Positions 8,893 through 17,873 are shown, numbered from the stretch's first letter. The stretch is DNA of 42,764 nucleotides from Candidatus Kapaibacterium sp. (GCA_025358765.1 JANYIG010000083.1:1-42764); one strand, 5' to 3'. The notes: a model not told the origin generated them from the letters alone. Numbers and translations are program-made.

Positions 8893-9711
8893 TTATATCT
8901 CTGATGATGCACGTGAGGAAAGACTTGGATACATGAATGATTCAATCGCAAGGGCATTTCCTCGCAGAACATCAATACGCACACACGCACCAGAAATATG
9001 GAGATCGTCCGTTGCAGCCTCGTATTTATGAGCTGTCTGGAGAATAAAGCGTTTAAGCGCAATGTCAGTTTTCATGCCCAATACGGAATCAAACGCACCT
9101 GTCATACCAACGTCGCTGATGTATGCTGTTCCTTGCGGCAGCACACGAGCATCGGCGGTTTGCACGTGCGTGTGCGTTCCTAACACCGCGCTTACCCTGC
9201 CGTCTAAGTGCCAGCCCATAGCAATTTTTTCGCCCGTTGCATCGGCATGAAAATCCACAATGATCATATTTGTTTCTTTTTCCAAGCGCTCCAACACCTC
9301 ATCGGCGGTCTTGAATGGGCAATCAATCGCTTGCATATAGGTTCTGCCTTGCACCTGCACCACGCCTATTTGAGCGCCGTTGGGTAGCGTGGCGAGCGCA
9401 ATGCCACTTCCCGGGTTTTCGCGGGGGTAGTTGTGCGGACGCAGAACGAATTTGTTGGAAGCAAGGAGTGGTCGGGCTTTCCAGTTTTCCCAGATGTGAT
9501 TACCCGTTGTAATCACGTTTGCGCCCATGCCAAAAAGCTCTTTCGCTTCGGTTTCCGTCAAACCCTTACCACCCGTGATGTTTTCACCATTGATGATGAT
9601 TCCATCGGGCTTATAGCGGTCTTTCAGGTCGGGAAGGTACTGCCGAAGCGCTTTCATTCCTGCATCGGCAACCACGTCGCCGATGAATAGTATATCAAGT
9701 GTTTGAGCCAA
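8893..9711 (-). CDS. YmdB/TIGR00282-family metallophosphoesterase
   Basis: Conserved blocks are LDILFIGDVVADAGM, INGENITGGKGLTE, TGNHIWENWKARPLL, DFHADATGEK and GTHTHVQTADARVLP. These give the Asp/Asn/His ligands of a dimetal site. Relatives such as Bacillus YmdB are cyclic-nucleotide phosphodiesterases with effects on RNA turnover. I place the start at the TTG at 9711 (272 aa), next to the first conserved strand and matching the usual length of about 265. The only upstream ATG (9795) would add 28 atypical residues and overlap the puuD stop by 26 bases. The start is therefore uncertain while the identity is firm. Confidence 0.88.
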   Translation of the reverse strand: MAQTLDILFIGDVVADAGMKALRQYLPDLKDRYKPDGIIINGENITGGKGLTETEAKELFGMGANVITTGNHIWENWKARPLLASNKFVLRPHNYPRENPGSGIALATLPNGAQIGVVQVQGRTYMQAIDCPFKTADEVLERLEKETNMIIVDFHADATGEKIAMGWHLDGRVSAVLGTHTHVQTADARVLPQGTAYISDVGMTGAFDSVLGMKTDIALKRFILQTAHKYEAATDDLHISGACVRIDVLRGNALAIESFMYPSLSSRASSEI

Positions 9712-9769
9712 ATGTCGTAGATAGATGCGCGAATGTAAGAAATAGAGAATAAGAAAAAGAATTGCAGAG

Positions 9770-10972
9770 TTATTCCTTCGCCTGAATCGAAGCACCTTGG
9801 GCGTACCACAGCCCCAAATCTCGCCGTTCCTCGTCGGTCATACCTGTCAAATTAGCCAATGGCATAGTGCGGGTCTCGACAGCACGAATATACATGCGCC
9901 CTGCGTAACGTTGCAGATTTTCCGGCGTGTCAAATTTGATGCCGCCCGGAGCTTCGGGAAAGGACGGATGGGAAGTTTTTTCGGCATGGCATGTCACACA
10001 GCGCGTTTGCACGATTGACCAAGCACGGTCAAACGAAACTTTCGCAGCTTGTGGGGGTGCGGTCGGAACGACATCGGCTTCAGGTGCGGTCATCACCATG
10101 ATACCAATAAACGCTCCTATTGTTGGTAATGCTATTGCGGGGTGAATTGCCGATTTCACGTTCATAAAATGTTTTACACCCGCCCCAAAAATACACAGCA
10201 GTGCCAATATCAACCACGATTGAGGATGTCCGTACACCAGTGGAAAATGGTTTGACAACATGGTTAACAACACAGGGAACGTGATATAATGGTTATGAGT
10301 GGAGCGCACTTTTGCACGCACACCAAACGACGTATCCACCTCGCGCCCAGCAAGCGTATCTGCCATCATACGTTTTTGCCCGGGGATAATCCTGAAAAAC
10401 ACATTAGCAGACATACTTGTTGCCATCATAGCCCCAACATGAAGAAACACCGCTCGTGAGCTAAAGATGTGCGTCAGCCCCCAAGCCACGCCTACCACAA
10501 AGGCAAAACACACTACCGCAAGCACACGGGTATGATTGACGAGAAGCGTACTGACAAGGTCATACACAAGCCAGCCGCCAGCCAAAACACCGATGCTTAT
10601 ACCAGCAGCTTGTAAAGGGGTCAACGATGCAACGGCGGGGTCTATCAACAGCACCGCACCGCCGAGATAATACACGATGATAAGTAATATAAATCCAGAA
10701 ATCCACGTGGAATACGATTCCCATTTGAACCAATGCAATACCGCCGGAAGCTCTTCCTTACTCAATGACTGACGTTTGACTAATTCATAAAAGCCGCCAC
10801 CGTGCGTCATCCACATTTCTCCAATAACGTTACCCGTGCGAGGCTGTGTTGAAGGTTCCAGACTTTTGTCGAGAAACATAAACAAAAATGAGTCGCCAAT
10901 CCACATGATTGCTGCCACCACGTGGACAAAACGAACCACAATGTTAAGCCACTCCTGAATGTGTGCCTCCAT
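9770..10972 (-). CDS. puuD: Membrane-bound urate hydroxylase with cytochrome c domain
   Basis: The 400-aa protein has seven to eight membrane segments (about residues 10-300) followed by a periplasmic cytochrome c domain with the haem motif CVTCH (325-329) and a likely distal ligand Met370 in TRTMPLANLTGM. This is the PuuD architecture. It oxidises urate to 5-hydroxyisourate and passes electrons through the cytochrome to the respiratory chain, instead of producing hydrogen peroxide as soluble uricase does. MWIGDSFLFMFLD and the GGGFYE segment match the family. The ATG at 10972 is chosen because AAGGAG lies eight bases upstream; a TTG two codons earlier is too close to it. Genes for the next pathway enzymes flank it. 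Confidence 0.92.
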   Translation of the reverse strand: MEAHIQEWLNIVVRFVHVVAAIMWIGDSFLFMFLDKSLEPSTQPRTGNVIGEMWMTHGGGFYELVKRQSLSKEELPAVLHWFKWESYSTWISGFILLIIVYYLGGAVLLIDPAVASLTPLQAAGISIGVLAGGWLVYDLVSTLLVNHTRVLAVVCFAFVVGVAWGLTHIFSSRAVFLHVGAMMATSMSANVFFRIIPGQKRMMADTLAGREVDTSFGVRAKVRSTHNHYITFPVLLTMLSNHFPLVYGHPQSWLILALLCIFGAGVKHFMNVKSAIHPAIALPTIGAFIGIMVMTAPEADVVPTAPPQAAKVSFDRAWSIVQTRCVTCHAEKTSHPSFPEAPGGIKFDTPENLQRYAGRMYIRAVETRTMPLANLTGMTDEERRDLGLWYAQGASIQAKE

Positions 10973-11023
10973 TACCAATGCTCCTTCAAAAAATGATTTT
11001 CGGTGGTTGTAGCTATCGTGAAT

Positions 11024-11368
11024 TTAACTGCCGCGATAGGTTGAATAACCAAACGGATTTACTAATAATGGAACGTGATAATGCTGCGAAAGGTCGTGAA
11101 TTTCAAACACTATCGGCACCGACGGATAAAATCCCGTGACTCCGCAAGCGCGAAAATACTCGCTTGTGGCAAAAGTCAAGCGGTACGTACCACTTTGAAG
11201 CGTATGTTCGGGCGGGAGCAAATCCGTAATCCTTCCATCAGCATCAGTTACACCTTTGCCAAGCACACACCAAACGCCTGCCTCTAATCGCTCAAGTATC
11301 GCCGCAACACCGCTTGCGGGCTTGCCGAGCGACGTATCTAAAACATGTGTCGTAATTGGACTTTTCAT
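11024..11368 (-). CDS. uraH: 5-Hydroxyisourate hydrolase (transthyretin-like)
   Basis: The 114-aa product begins with ITTHVLDTSLGKPASGV and ends with the diagnostic YRGS tetrapeptide. Both are hallmarks of 5-hydroxyisourate hydrolase, which opens the ring to give OHCU. His8 and the terminal YRGS contribute to the active site. The start at 11368 gives exactly the family length; an upstream ATG at 11419 would add 17 residues of unrelated sequence. It lies 51 bases upstream of puuD, whose product makes its substrate. Confidence 0.95.
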   Translation of the reverse strand: MKSPITTHVLDTSLGKPASGVAAILERLEAGVWCVLGKGVTDADGRITDLLPPEHTLQSGTYRLTFATSEYFRACGVTGFYPSVPIVFEIHDLSQHYHVPLLVNPFGYSTYRGS

Positions 11369-11447
11369 GCTGTGGGGGATTAAAGGTTGTATTTTTTTAT
11401 TGGTTCTCGCGCCGCGCATTCAGAATTTTCACAAACGAGCGCGAATG

Positions 11448-12851
11448 TTATTCTTCTATTGTTAATCCAGTCTCCAGCGCCTCTTGCTCGGTAATCGCCC
11501 CACAATTAACACCACGCAAGAAAAAATTCAACAACCCTTGCCCCGTTGCTGCATCGTCGAATACGTCGCCCAGAAGTGTTGCCTGTGCTGCTTTGCCCAT
11601 AAACGTTTTTAAGCGCAAAGCTGCACCTTTGAATTCCGACAAATAGAACAAATACACGGCAGCATAACGAATAGGAAACTGCGCTGGATGCAAGTCCCAA
11701 CCTTGATAGTAGGCGTTCATCAGCGTATGATTCACGTGTTCAAAATTCAGCCGCCATGCGCGATGTACCGCTTCGTGGTTTTCGCGGTGCTGTTCTTGGG
11801 TGAGGGGCTTGTCTGCACTGGCTTTGTGCTGTCCGACGGGCATAATATTCGTCGCGCCGTCAGAAATCCATACGCCCGTTCCTGCAAGCGCAACCTTCAT
11901 CACGCTGCGAGCAAAATCACACGCCGGATGCGTCAGGCTTTGGTACGATGCGGTGATATTACACGAAGCCGTGTAATCGTACACCCCAAAATGCGCTCCC
12001 GTGCAACGCCCTTCGGCAGCTGCAACAAAGGCGGGCAAAGCAGTGCGACCTTGCGGGTCGAAGATGGATTGCGGCGTTTCCACCATAATTTCCAATTTGA
12101 GTGAGCCAGAAGGCAATGACAGTTTGGTTTCCAGAATTTTAAAAATTTCAACGAGCGCGGTCACTTGTTCTGGCGCTATCACTTTCGGCAATGTTACCAC
12201 AAAATTCGGCGGCAAGATGCTGTTTGTAGCACCCACAAGCGTTGTCACGAAAATATCCAACGTGCGAATGCTGCGGGCTTTCAGTTCTTCGCTGAATGTT
12301 TTGATACGAATGCCGATAAATGGCGGCAACGTCCCCTCCTTCATGCCTTTGGCAACTTCAAGCGCCGTAAACTCAGCGTGATGGTCTTCTTCGGCATCGG
12401 GGCGGTTGCCATAACCATCCTCGAAATCAATACGGAAATCTTCGACCGCCTCACGCCTCAGTTTTTCCATTACCCGACTGTAAACAGTGTGTGCCAGCCA
12501 TGCGGCTTCGTTTTCCGTGCGGGCAGCATGAGGGCTTGCTTGCACGGTTGTCGCCAAGGCTTCGATAGCGGATGATTCTGTTGGCAATATTTCCGCACCT
12601 TTAAAGCGCAAACACTGAGCAAATTCCACAAAATTTGGCGCGTATTCTGCCATAGTAGCAAGCGCCGACGCGCCAAGTTTTTGCGCCGTATCACTTTTGA
12701 ACATCTGCGCTCCGCCGTAAACCGTTTGAATGGGTTGCCGCGCAGGAGAATCACCCGGATACCGTTGTGTGAACGCGGTGTTTGCCGTTTGCAAACGGCT
12801 CAGGATGCTGCTTGTGAGGTCATTGGTCAAGGTTGTTTCATAAGTTTTCAT
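11448..12851 (-). CDS. DUF6986 aldolase/citrate-lyase-like protein
   Basis: This 467-aa protein resembles the HpcH/HpaI aldolase and CitE superfamily in its DUF6986 branch. Visible marks are the acidic cluster FRIDFEDGYGNRPD, the motif LEIMVETPQSIFD (CitE-like strand with a metal-binding Glu) and GAHFGVYDYTASCN. Such proteins condense or cleave 2-oxo acids and acyl-CoA using Mg2+; malate synthase is a distant relative. Position inside a urate/allantoin operon suggests it acts on a product such as glyoxylate or ureidoglycolate, but this is inference. The start ATG lies in the second of three 10-bp tandem repeats (12836-12865). Confidence 0.75.
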   Translation of the reverse strand: MKTYETTLTNDLTSSILSRLQTANTAFTQRYPGDSPARQPIQTVYGGAQMFKSDTAQKLGASALATMAEYAPNFVEFAQCLRFKGAEILPTESSAIEALATTVQASPHAARTENEAAWLAHTVYSRVMEKLRREAVEDFRIDFEDGYGNRPDAEEDHHAEFTALEVAKGMKEGTLPPFIGIRIKTFSEELKARSIRTLDIFVTTLVGATNSILPPNFVVTLPKVIAPEQVTALVEIFKILETKLSLPSGSLKLEIMVETPQSIFDPQGRTALPAFVAAAEGRCTGAHFGVYDYTASCNITASYQSLTHPACDFARSVMKVALAGTGVWISDGATNIMPVGQHKASADKPLTQEQHRENHEAVHRAWRLNFEHVNHTLMNAYYQGWDLHPAQFPIRYAAVYLFYLSEFKGAALRLKTFMGKAAQATLLGDVFDDAATGQGLLNFFLRGVNCGAITEQEALETGLTIEE

Positions 12852-12865
12852 AAGTTTTCATAAGT
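12836..12865 (-). repeat. Triple 10-bp tandem repeat containing the start codon
   Basis: The unit TTTCATAAGT occurs three times exactly (12836-12845, 12846-12855, 12856-12865). On the minus strand each copy reads ACTTATGAAA and so supplies an ATG. Only the middle ATG (12851) opens the DUF6986 frame. The first (12861) opens a 7-codon frame and the last (12841) a 4-codon frame. Confidence 0.9.
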
Positions 12866-12890
12866 TTGCTAATGCTATAATGATACGTTC

Positions 12891-13898
12891 TTATTTTGAA
12901 TTATTCATAAGAATTTGCATTTCCGCCTCTTTGTATGTCGGCGGTGGCAGCGGCGTTATGCTGAAGCCCAGACCCAATCCGCCTCGCACGGTACCCACGT
13001 TGAACGAAAAACTCCAGTTTTTTCGGCGAAGTTCTAATAGATGGCGCTCTGCGTCCACCTGTGAGTTGATGTTGTAGCCTGAGATAATAGCATCTGTTGT
13101 AGCAATAATTACTGTAACACAATAAACACCAAGTGATCCCCAAAAAAGATGCTCTGGTCTAAATGAATTGTTGGTGGTTGTCGGAACTATTTGGGTGGTA
13201 CTGCTGGGTGGGTTAGTACCATAATAGCTTATAAGCGCTGCAAATCCTTTTACAAGCTCAATTACAAACTCAATAGCCTTCCAAATCACCGCACCTAACA
13301 TACCGCCCGCCCCTGCTGCGCCAAATAGAGCATAGTATTTTGCTTTGTCCAACTCGCCATTATATAGTTGCCCAATGCCCGGAAACACCACGGACAAAAG
13401 CCCTGCTATGATTGGTGAGGGTTCGTATTTTCCAAAGTCAAATGTCTGTTTTGAGGTTTCTCGCCCAAAGGGTGTCATCCAGGCAAAAGTTTTACCATCA
13501 TGATAAAATTTGCTTGTGAATGTCGAACGGTCAGCGGAAAAGACCATAATAAAAACTCCTGTTGACCTTTCTCCGCTATATGTGCCTTTTAGTGTGTCAC
13601 CAATGAATACGCCAGTAAAGGAGCCTTGCGGTTTGGCGCTGTCAATTATAGGTGATTGCTGAGGCAAATAATATTTTCCGGTAATAATCGAATCCTCAAA
13701 CTTCATGAAAAACCAATATCCTTCACTCACATGAGGCATCTCAAAGGAGCTATATTCTCGAACGATAGCGGTTTTTTCAGGAGCTTGCTGCCCATAGAGG
13801 CTGTTAACCCACACTATAAGAGCCAGAAAAGTCAGCGCTATGCGATAACGAACCATACGATTGTGGGGAAATTGTAAGAAATTCAAGAGTGCTTGCAT
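12891..13898 (-). CDS. Secreted/membrane protein with DUF5683-like domain
   Basis: The 335-aa product has an N-terminal signal peptide (IALTFLALIVWVNSLYGQQ), a beta-rich middle with repeated motifs such as SFTGVFIGDTLKGTYSGERS, and a membrane region PSPIIAGLLSVVFPGIGQLYNGELDKAKY that matches DUF5683-type proteins of Bacteroidota. A further hydrophobic span follows (YCVTVIIATTDAIISGYN), and the C-terminus looks like an outer-membrane-type beta strand. The function is unknown. An ATG at 13856 would give a more compact signal peptide and may be the true start. It begins two bases after the uraD stop, so it is transcribed with the urate genes. Confidence 0.75.
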   Translation of the reverse strand: MQALLNFLQFPHNRMVRYRIALTFLALIVWVNSLYGQQAPEKTAIVREYSSFEMPHVSEGYWFFMKFEDSIITGKYYLPQQSPIIDSAKPQGSFTGVFIGDTLKGTYSGERSTGVFIMVFSADRSTFTSKFYHDGKTFAWMTPFGRETSKQTFDFGKYEPSPIIAGLLSVVFPGIGQLYNGELDKAKYYALFGAAGAGGMLGAVIWKAIEFVIELVKGFAALISYYGTNPPSSTTQIVPTTTNNSFRPEHLFWGSLGVYCVTVIIATTDAIISGYNINSQVDAERHLLELRRKNWSFSFNVGTVRGGLGLGFSITPLPPPTYKEAEMQILMNNSK

Positions 13899-13900
13899 GG

Positions 13901-14434
13901 TTATTTTCCAAGCTTTTGCAACCGCAGGAGCGTGATGTTATGCTGCTCGGCGGCGGCAACGTGCAATTCTGTTTCCGCATCGTTTTTCAGGCGGTCATTC
14001 AGCAAAGCAAGCATTTCTGCGGCACTTTTGCCAGTAGCACAAACGATGAAAATATAGCCAAAACGTGCTTCATAGCGTTCATTTCCATCGGCAAGCTCTG
14101 TCAAGGTTGTTTCTGTAGCATCCTGCACACCAGACTGTTCGCCCGAAGCCCACGCGGTTGTATTCGCAAATTTTTCCCGGAGTGAAGAGATGTCGCCAAT
14201 TTTAGGGTGATGCAAAAATGCTTCCTTCCAATCTTCTGGCTGCAAGGCGTACCAAAGAGTTTTGGCAGTTTTCGTTAGCTGTTCAGCATCGTCGAACGGG
14301 CGAGCGTGGAGCATTCCTTCCACCCAACGAGCCGCACCACAGCAGCGTTGCAGCTCTTCCCGCGCTTGGTCTTCGCTCAAACTATTGATATAAGGTGCGC
14401 TGCCCGTAGAGTTCATAGACTTCATGGCATTCAT
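13901..14434 (-). CDS. uraD: OHCU decarboxylase
   Basis: The 177-aa protein is a 2-oxo-4-hydroxy-4-carboxy-5-ureidoimidazoline decarboxylase. It carries INSLSEDQAREELQRCCGAARW near the start, the catalytic-region motif HHPKIGD (75-81) and FGYIFIVCATGKSAAEML, and it yields (S)-allantoin. The start at 14434 makes an ATGA overlap with the allantoicase stop and is preceded by a weak GGGGAA. The longer open frame reaching 14584 merely reads through the allantoicase gene. Two further in-frame ATGs (14425, 14416) are possible. Confidence 0.95.
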   Translation of the reverse strand: MNAMKSMNSTGSAPYINSLSEDQAREELQRCCGAARWVEGMLHARPFDDAEQLTKTAKTLWYALQPEDWKEAFLHHPKIGDISSLREKFANTTAWASGEQSGVQDATETTLTELADGNERYEARFGYIFIVCATGKSAAEMLALLNDRLKNDAETELHVAAAEQHNITLLRLQKLGK

Positions 14435-15474
14435 AGCGTTCCCCACACCCGCAAGCGGCTTACACCGCCATCGGGATAAATATTCAGCCGAACATGCGTA
14501 CAGATACCAACATCCACGAGTTCTTGCTCGTAATAATGCTGCGTGTGCGCCTGTAGCTTGGTTTTGGGCAAAAGTTCTTTCCATTCAGCTTCCGCCCACG
14601 TCAGACGGTCAATGGCTTTATCAGGCGCATAACAGCCGTCAATCGAGCACATATCAGGATAGTTGCCCTTAAAATGGTTCGTGTCCACCTCAATATTGCA
14701 AACATGTCCCGCACGCCCCAATTTCAGAATAATCCAATCATAGCCCGGACCGCGCCGCCGCTTGGTTTCCCAGCCATCGCCCATAAACGTAGAGCGTCCG
14801 GGCATAATCAAATTATCCATCGCGCTAAAAAACATATCACTGCACGCTGTTGCTTGCCCGCCGTTTTCGATGGCAGCCAAGTCTATCAGGTCGCCCTGCT
14901 TGTACTTGCTCCAATTCGGCGTGACAACGCCAAGAACACGAAAACGCGCCACACCGCCGTCGGGATAAATATTAAGCCTGACGTGCGTCCACGTTTGAGA
15001 GGAGGATGATTGTGTGTTTGGTTGTAGGTTCAATACGGAAAAAATATTTTGCGAGCCGGGATTGAGCGGCGAACGCGGAAGAATTTCCGTCCATTGTGTA
15101 CCCGATGAAGTAAGCGTTTCTGCTGTTGCATCCGGTGGAGCCACACAAGCATCCACCGAAGCGTACGCAGGATTGTTACCCAAAAAGTGATTGGTGTCAA
15201 TATCCACACCCGTTATCACGCCCGACAGCCCCAGCTTGAGAATACACCAATCATAGCCTGAAACCCGCTTGCGGCGCGACTCCCAACCGTCCATCCATTT
15301 TCCATTTTCGGTATATTTGTCGGGAATAAAGATACCGCGTCCGGGTTTGAGCAAATTTTCTTTTTCGGCAAAAAACTCATCGCTGGCGAGTAATGTTTTG
15401 CCGCCTACACGCTCCGCTGCTAAATCCACCGTTCCAGCAAATGCTGCCGCGCCTGTTTGTGCTTGTGTTGCCAT
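14431..15474 (-). CDS. alc: Allantoicase
   Basis: This 347-aa protein consists of two homologous jelly-roll repeats (about 20-175 and 190-345), each with the motif SGYDWCILKLG or PGYDWIILKLG, DTNHFxGN and HVRLNIYPDGGV. This is the allantoicase fold; it hydrolyses allantoate to ureidoglycolate and urea. The length matches the family. It is translationally coupled to uraD by a four-base overlap and follows allantoinase by 31 bases, so consecutive pathway steps are adjacent. Confidence 0.96.
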   Translation of the reverse strand: MATQAQTGAAAFAGTVDLAAERVGGKTLLASDEFFAEKENLLKPGRGIFIPDKYTENGKWMDGWESRRKRVSGYDWCILKLGLSGVITGVDIDTNHFLGNNPAYASVDACVAPPDATAETLTSSGTQWTEILPRSPLNPGSQNIFSVLNLQPNTQSSSSQTWTHVRLNIYPDGGVARFRVLGVVTPNWSKYKQGDLIDLAAIENGGQATACSDMFFSAMDNLIMPGRSTFMGDGWETKRRRGPGYDWIILKLGRAGHVCNIEVDTNHFKGNYPDMCSIDGCYAPDKAIDRLTWAEAEWKELLPKTKLQAHTQHYYEQELVDVGICTHVRLNIYPDGGVSRLRVWGTL

Positions 15475-15505
15475 TAAAGTTTGGGTTAAATATTGTAAAG
15501 AAGTC

Positions 15506-16840
15506 CTATGCGGAAACTATTTGACCACACCGTTCGCCCACAAACACGCCATGCTCAAACACCTTCGTGCCACGTAGGTATGTTTGCTCCACCACCCCAA
15601 ACAATGTTTTCCCTTGATATGGTGTGAGCTTATGACGATGTTGTATCATTGACGGTTCAACCACAAATGCTATATCAGGATTCCAAACAACTATGTCTGC
15701 AATATGTCCGGCAACAATTGCTCCTTTGCGGTCGCTCAAACCCAAGAACCCTGCTGGTCGAGAAGACATCCATCGCGCAACATTGGTGAAGGAAAAACCC
15801 CGCTTCCGCGCCTCTGTCCACACAATGGGTAAACCAAATTGCAAAGAAGCGATTCCACCCCATGCTTTTTGAAAATCACCTTCTTGAAGCCGCTTTAAAT
15901 CAGGTGTGCAGGGCGAATGGTCGGAAACAATCATATCAAGAACATCACTTCGCAAACCCTCCCATAACCGTTCACGATTTTCGCGCTCACGAATGGGCGG
16001 GGCGCATTTGAAGCGCGTGTCGCCATCGGGAATATCTTCCGCAGCAAAAAATAGATATTGTGGACACGTTTCGGTCGTAAGCGGCAGGCCTTCTGCACGG
16101 GCGGCGGCGAGCATCGGCAAAACATCGGCAGAAGCGACGTGTACAATATGAACACGGCAAGAATACTCGCGGCAGAGCCGGATCATCATTGCGATGGCAT
16201 CACGCTCCCACACCTGCGGACGTGACGCAAGGTAATCGGCGTACGAGCGGGGATTGCCCGTGTATTCCCGTGCCGTTTCGGGGAGGATATATTCTGCATG
16301 TACGAGGAGCGGCAGCCCGCTCTCGGCAATAAGCGGCATAGCGGCGTGCAAGTCTGCTTCGGTCGCATTCGGAAAATCGTCAATGCCAGAATGCACCAAA
16401 AATGCTTTGAACCCCAAAACACCAGCGCGAGCGAGCGGAAGGATTTCCGCAGTATTACCGGGGATAATTCCGCCGTAAAACCCACAATCCACACGAAGTT
16501 TGCCCTTTGAAGCAGCGATCTTTTCTTCTAATGCTGCAACACTTATAGTCACGGGCGAACTATTGAGCGGCATATCCACAAGCGTTGTGATACCACCTGC
16601 CGCAGCCGCATTCGTCGCAGTTTCAAAGCCTTCCCATTCGGTGCGCCCAGGCTCGTTGATGTGAACATGGCTGTCAATTAAGCCCGGCATTATGACGCTT
16701 TCGCCCACATCTTCGACGTGAAAAGAAGACGGAATGTCCGTGCGGTTTACCACCCCTATAATAATGCCCTTTTGAATTAAAACAGCACCTTCACGGATAG
16801 CATCAGGAGTAATGATAGTGCGACTACACAGAGCGACCAT
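15506..16840 (-). CDS. allB: Allantoinase
   Basis: The 444-aa product is a cyclic amidohydrolase. Metal ligands are visible as His58 and His60 in GLIDSHVHINEPGRTEWEGF, the lysine to be carboxylated at 145 in GVLGFKAFLVHSG, His181, His234 and Asp307 in IVSDHSPC. The HINEPGRTEWEGFETAT block distinguishes allantoinase from dihydroorotase and hydantoinase. It hydrolyses allantoin to allantoate. Its gene lies directly upstream of allantoicase. Confidence 0.95.
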   Translation of the reverse strand: MVALCSRTIITPDAIREGAVLIQKGIIIGVVNRTDIPSSFHVEDVGESVIMPGLIDSHVHINEPGRTEWEGFETATNAAAAGGITTLVDMPLNSSPVTISVAALEEKIAASKGKLRVDCGFYGGIIPGNTAEILPLARAGVLGFKAFLVHSGIDDFPNATEADLHAAMPLIAESGLPLLVHAEYILPETAREYTGNPRSYADYLASRPQVWERDAIAMMIRLCREYSCRVHIVHVASADVLPMLAAARAEGLPLTTETCPQYLFFAAEDIPDGDTRFKCAPPIRERENRERLWEGLRSDVLDMIVSDHSPCTPDLKRLQEGDFQKAWGGIASLQFGLPIVWTEARKRGFSFTNVARWMSSRPAGFLGLSDRKGAIVAGHIADIVVWNPDIAFVVEPSMIQHRHKLTPYQGKTLFGVVEQTYLRGTKVFEHGVFVGERCGQIVSA

Positions 16841-16917
16841 AGGGATTACAAGTGTTTTCGCAACCGAAACCAGTTACAAGTAGTTGCAAAAATCATGGCT
16901 TTAGCTCTCAAAAGCGC

Positions 16918-17835
16918 TCACTTCACAAACGTAAGCCAGTTGTGAGGGTCATTCGCATTTTGCACGATGTCGAGCAACCGTGTGCGGAGTTTTTTCGTCA
17001 CTTCGCCCATCGTACCAGCCCCAACGGTGAGTTTATCCACCGAGCGGACGTAGTTGATTTCCACTGCCGTACCTGCAAGGAAAATTTCATCGGCAGTGTA
17101 CACCATGCCACGCGGAATTAATGTTTCTTTTACCTCAAGCACGAGTTCCTGAGCAATTGTCAAAATCGTGTCGCGCGTGATGCCCATCAGCAGCGAATCG
17201 CCCACCGGCGGCGTGTATAGCACACCGTCTTGCACGAGGAAGATATTCGCGCCACTTGCTTCGCTCACGTTGCCGTAAATATCGAGCGTAATCGCCTCGT
17301 CGTAGCCGTTACGGATTGCTTCCATCTTCATCAGTTGTGCATTCATGTAGTTCCCACCTGCTTTAGCGAGCGCGGGCATGGTATTTGGTGGCAGACGATT
17401 CCATGACGACACACATACGTTTGCACCACGCTCTGCTGCCTCGCCTAAGTACGCACCAAGTTCCCATGCAGCTACGGAGGCTTCCACAGGGCTTTGAAGC
17501 GGCGACACACCAAGCTCGCCATAACCGCGATAGATGACAGGGCGCAAATACGCGGATTTCAGATTATTCGCCTTCACCACGTCAATACACGCTTGTTCAA
17601 TTTCTTCAACGCTGTATGGCATTTCGGTATGATAAATACGAAGCGAGCGTTCAAGCCGTTTGATGTGCTCATGCAACCGAAAAATTGCGGTTCCTTTGGG
17701 CGTATTGTACGCACGAATGCCTTCAAACCAACTTGTTCCATAATGGATAACATGAGAAAGGACGTGAATCGTCGCTTTTTCCCACTCGACCATTTGCCCG
17801 TTCATCCAGATATAGCCACTGCTTGGGAGTTTCAT
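16918..17835 (-). CDS. ilvE: Branched-chain amino acid aminotransferase
   Basis: The 305-aa protein is a fold-type IV PLP aminotransferase of the IlvE group. It has HYGTSWFEGIRAYNTPKG, the PLP lysine (about 158) in PALAKAGGNYMNAQLM, and GNVSEASGANIFLVQDG. It interconverts Leu/Ile/Val with their 2-oxo acids using glutamate. Length is normal. It lies 77 bases upstream of allB in the same run; fold-IV transaminases can also act on glyoxylate-type substrates, but nothing here shows that. Confidence 0.94.
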   Translation of the reverse strand: MKLPSSGYIWMNGQMVEWEKATIHVLSHVIHYGTSWFEGIRAYNTPKGTAIFRLHEHIKRLERSLRIYHTEMPYSVEEIEQACIDVVKANNLKSAYLRPVIYRGYGELGVSPLQSPVEASVAAWELGAYLGEAAERGANVCVSSWNRLPPNTMPALAKAGGNYMNAQLMKMEAIRNGYDEAITLDIYGNVSEASGANIFLVQDGVLYTPPVGDSLLMGITRDTILTIAQELVLEVKETLIPRGMVYTADEIFLAGTAVEINYVRSVDKLTVGAGTMGEVTKKLRTRLLDIVQNANDPHNWLTFVK

Positions 17836-17867
17836 ACTATAAGCAAAAAAGGTAAGGAGAGAACGTG

Positions 17868-17873
17868 ATTATA
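17868..17873 (-). promoter_or_regulatory. Possible -10 box upstream of ilvE
   Basis: On the minus strand the sequence reads TATAAT 32 bases before the ilvE start codon. No clear -35 element stands at the right distance. If used, it would allow transcription of ilvE and the urate genes separately from the upstream genes of the run. Confidence 0.25.
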
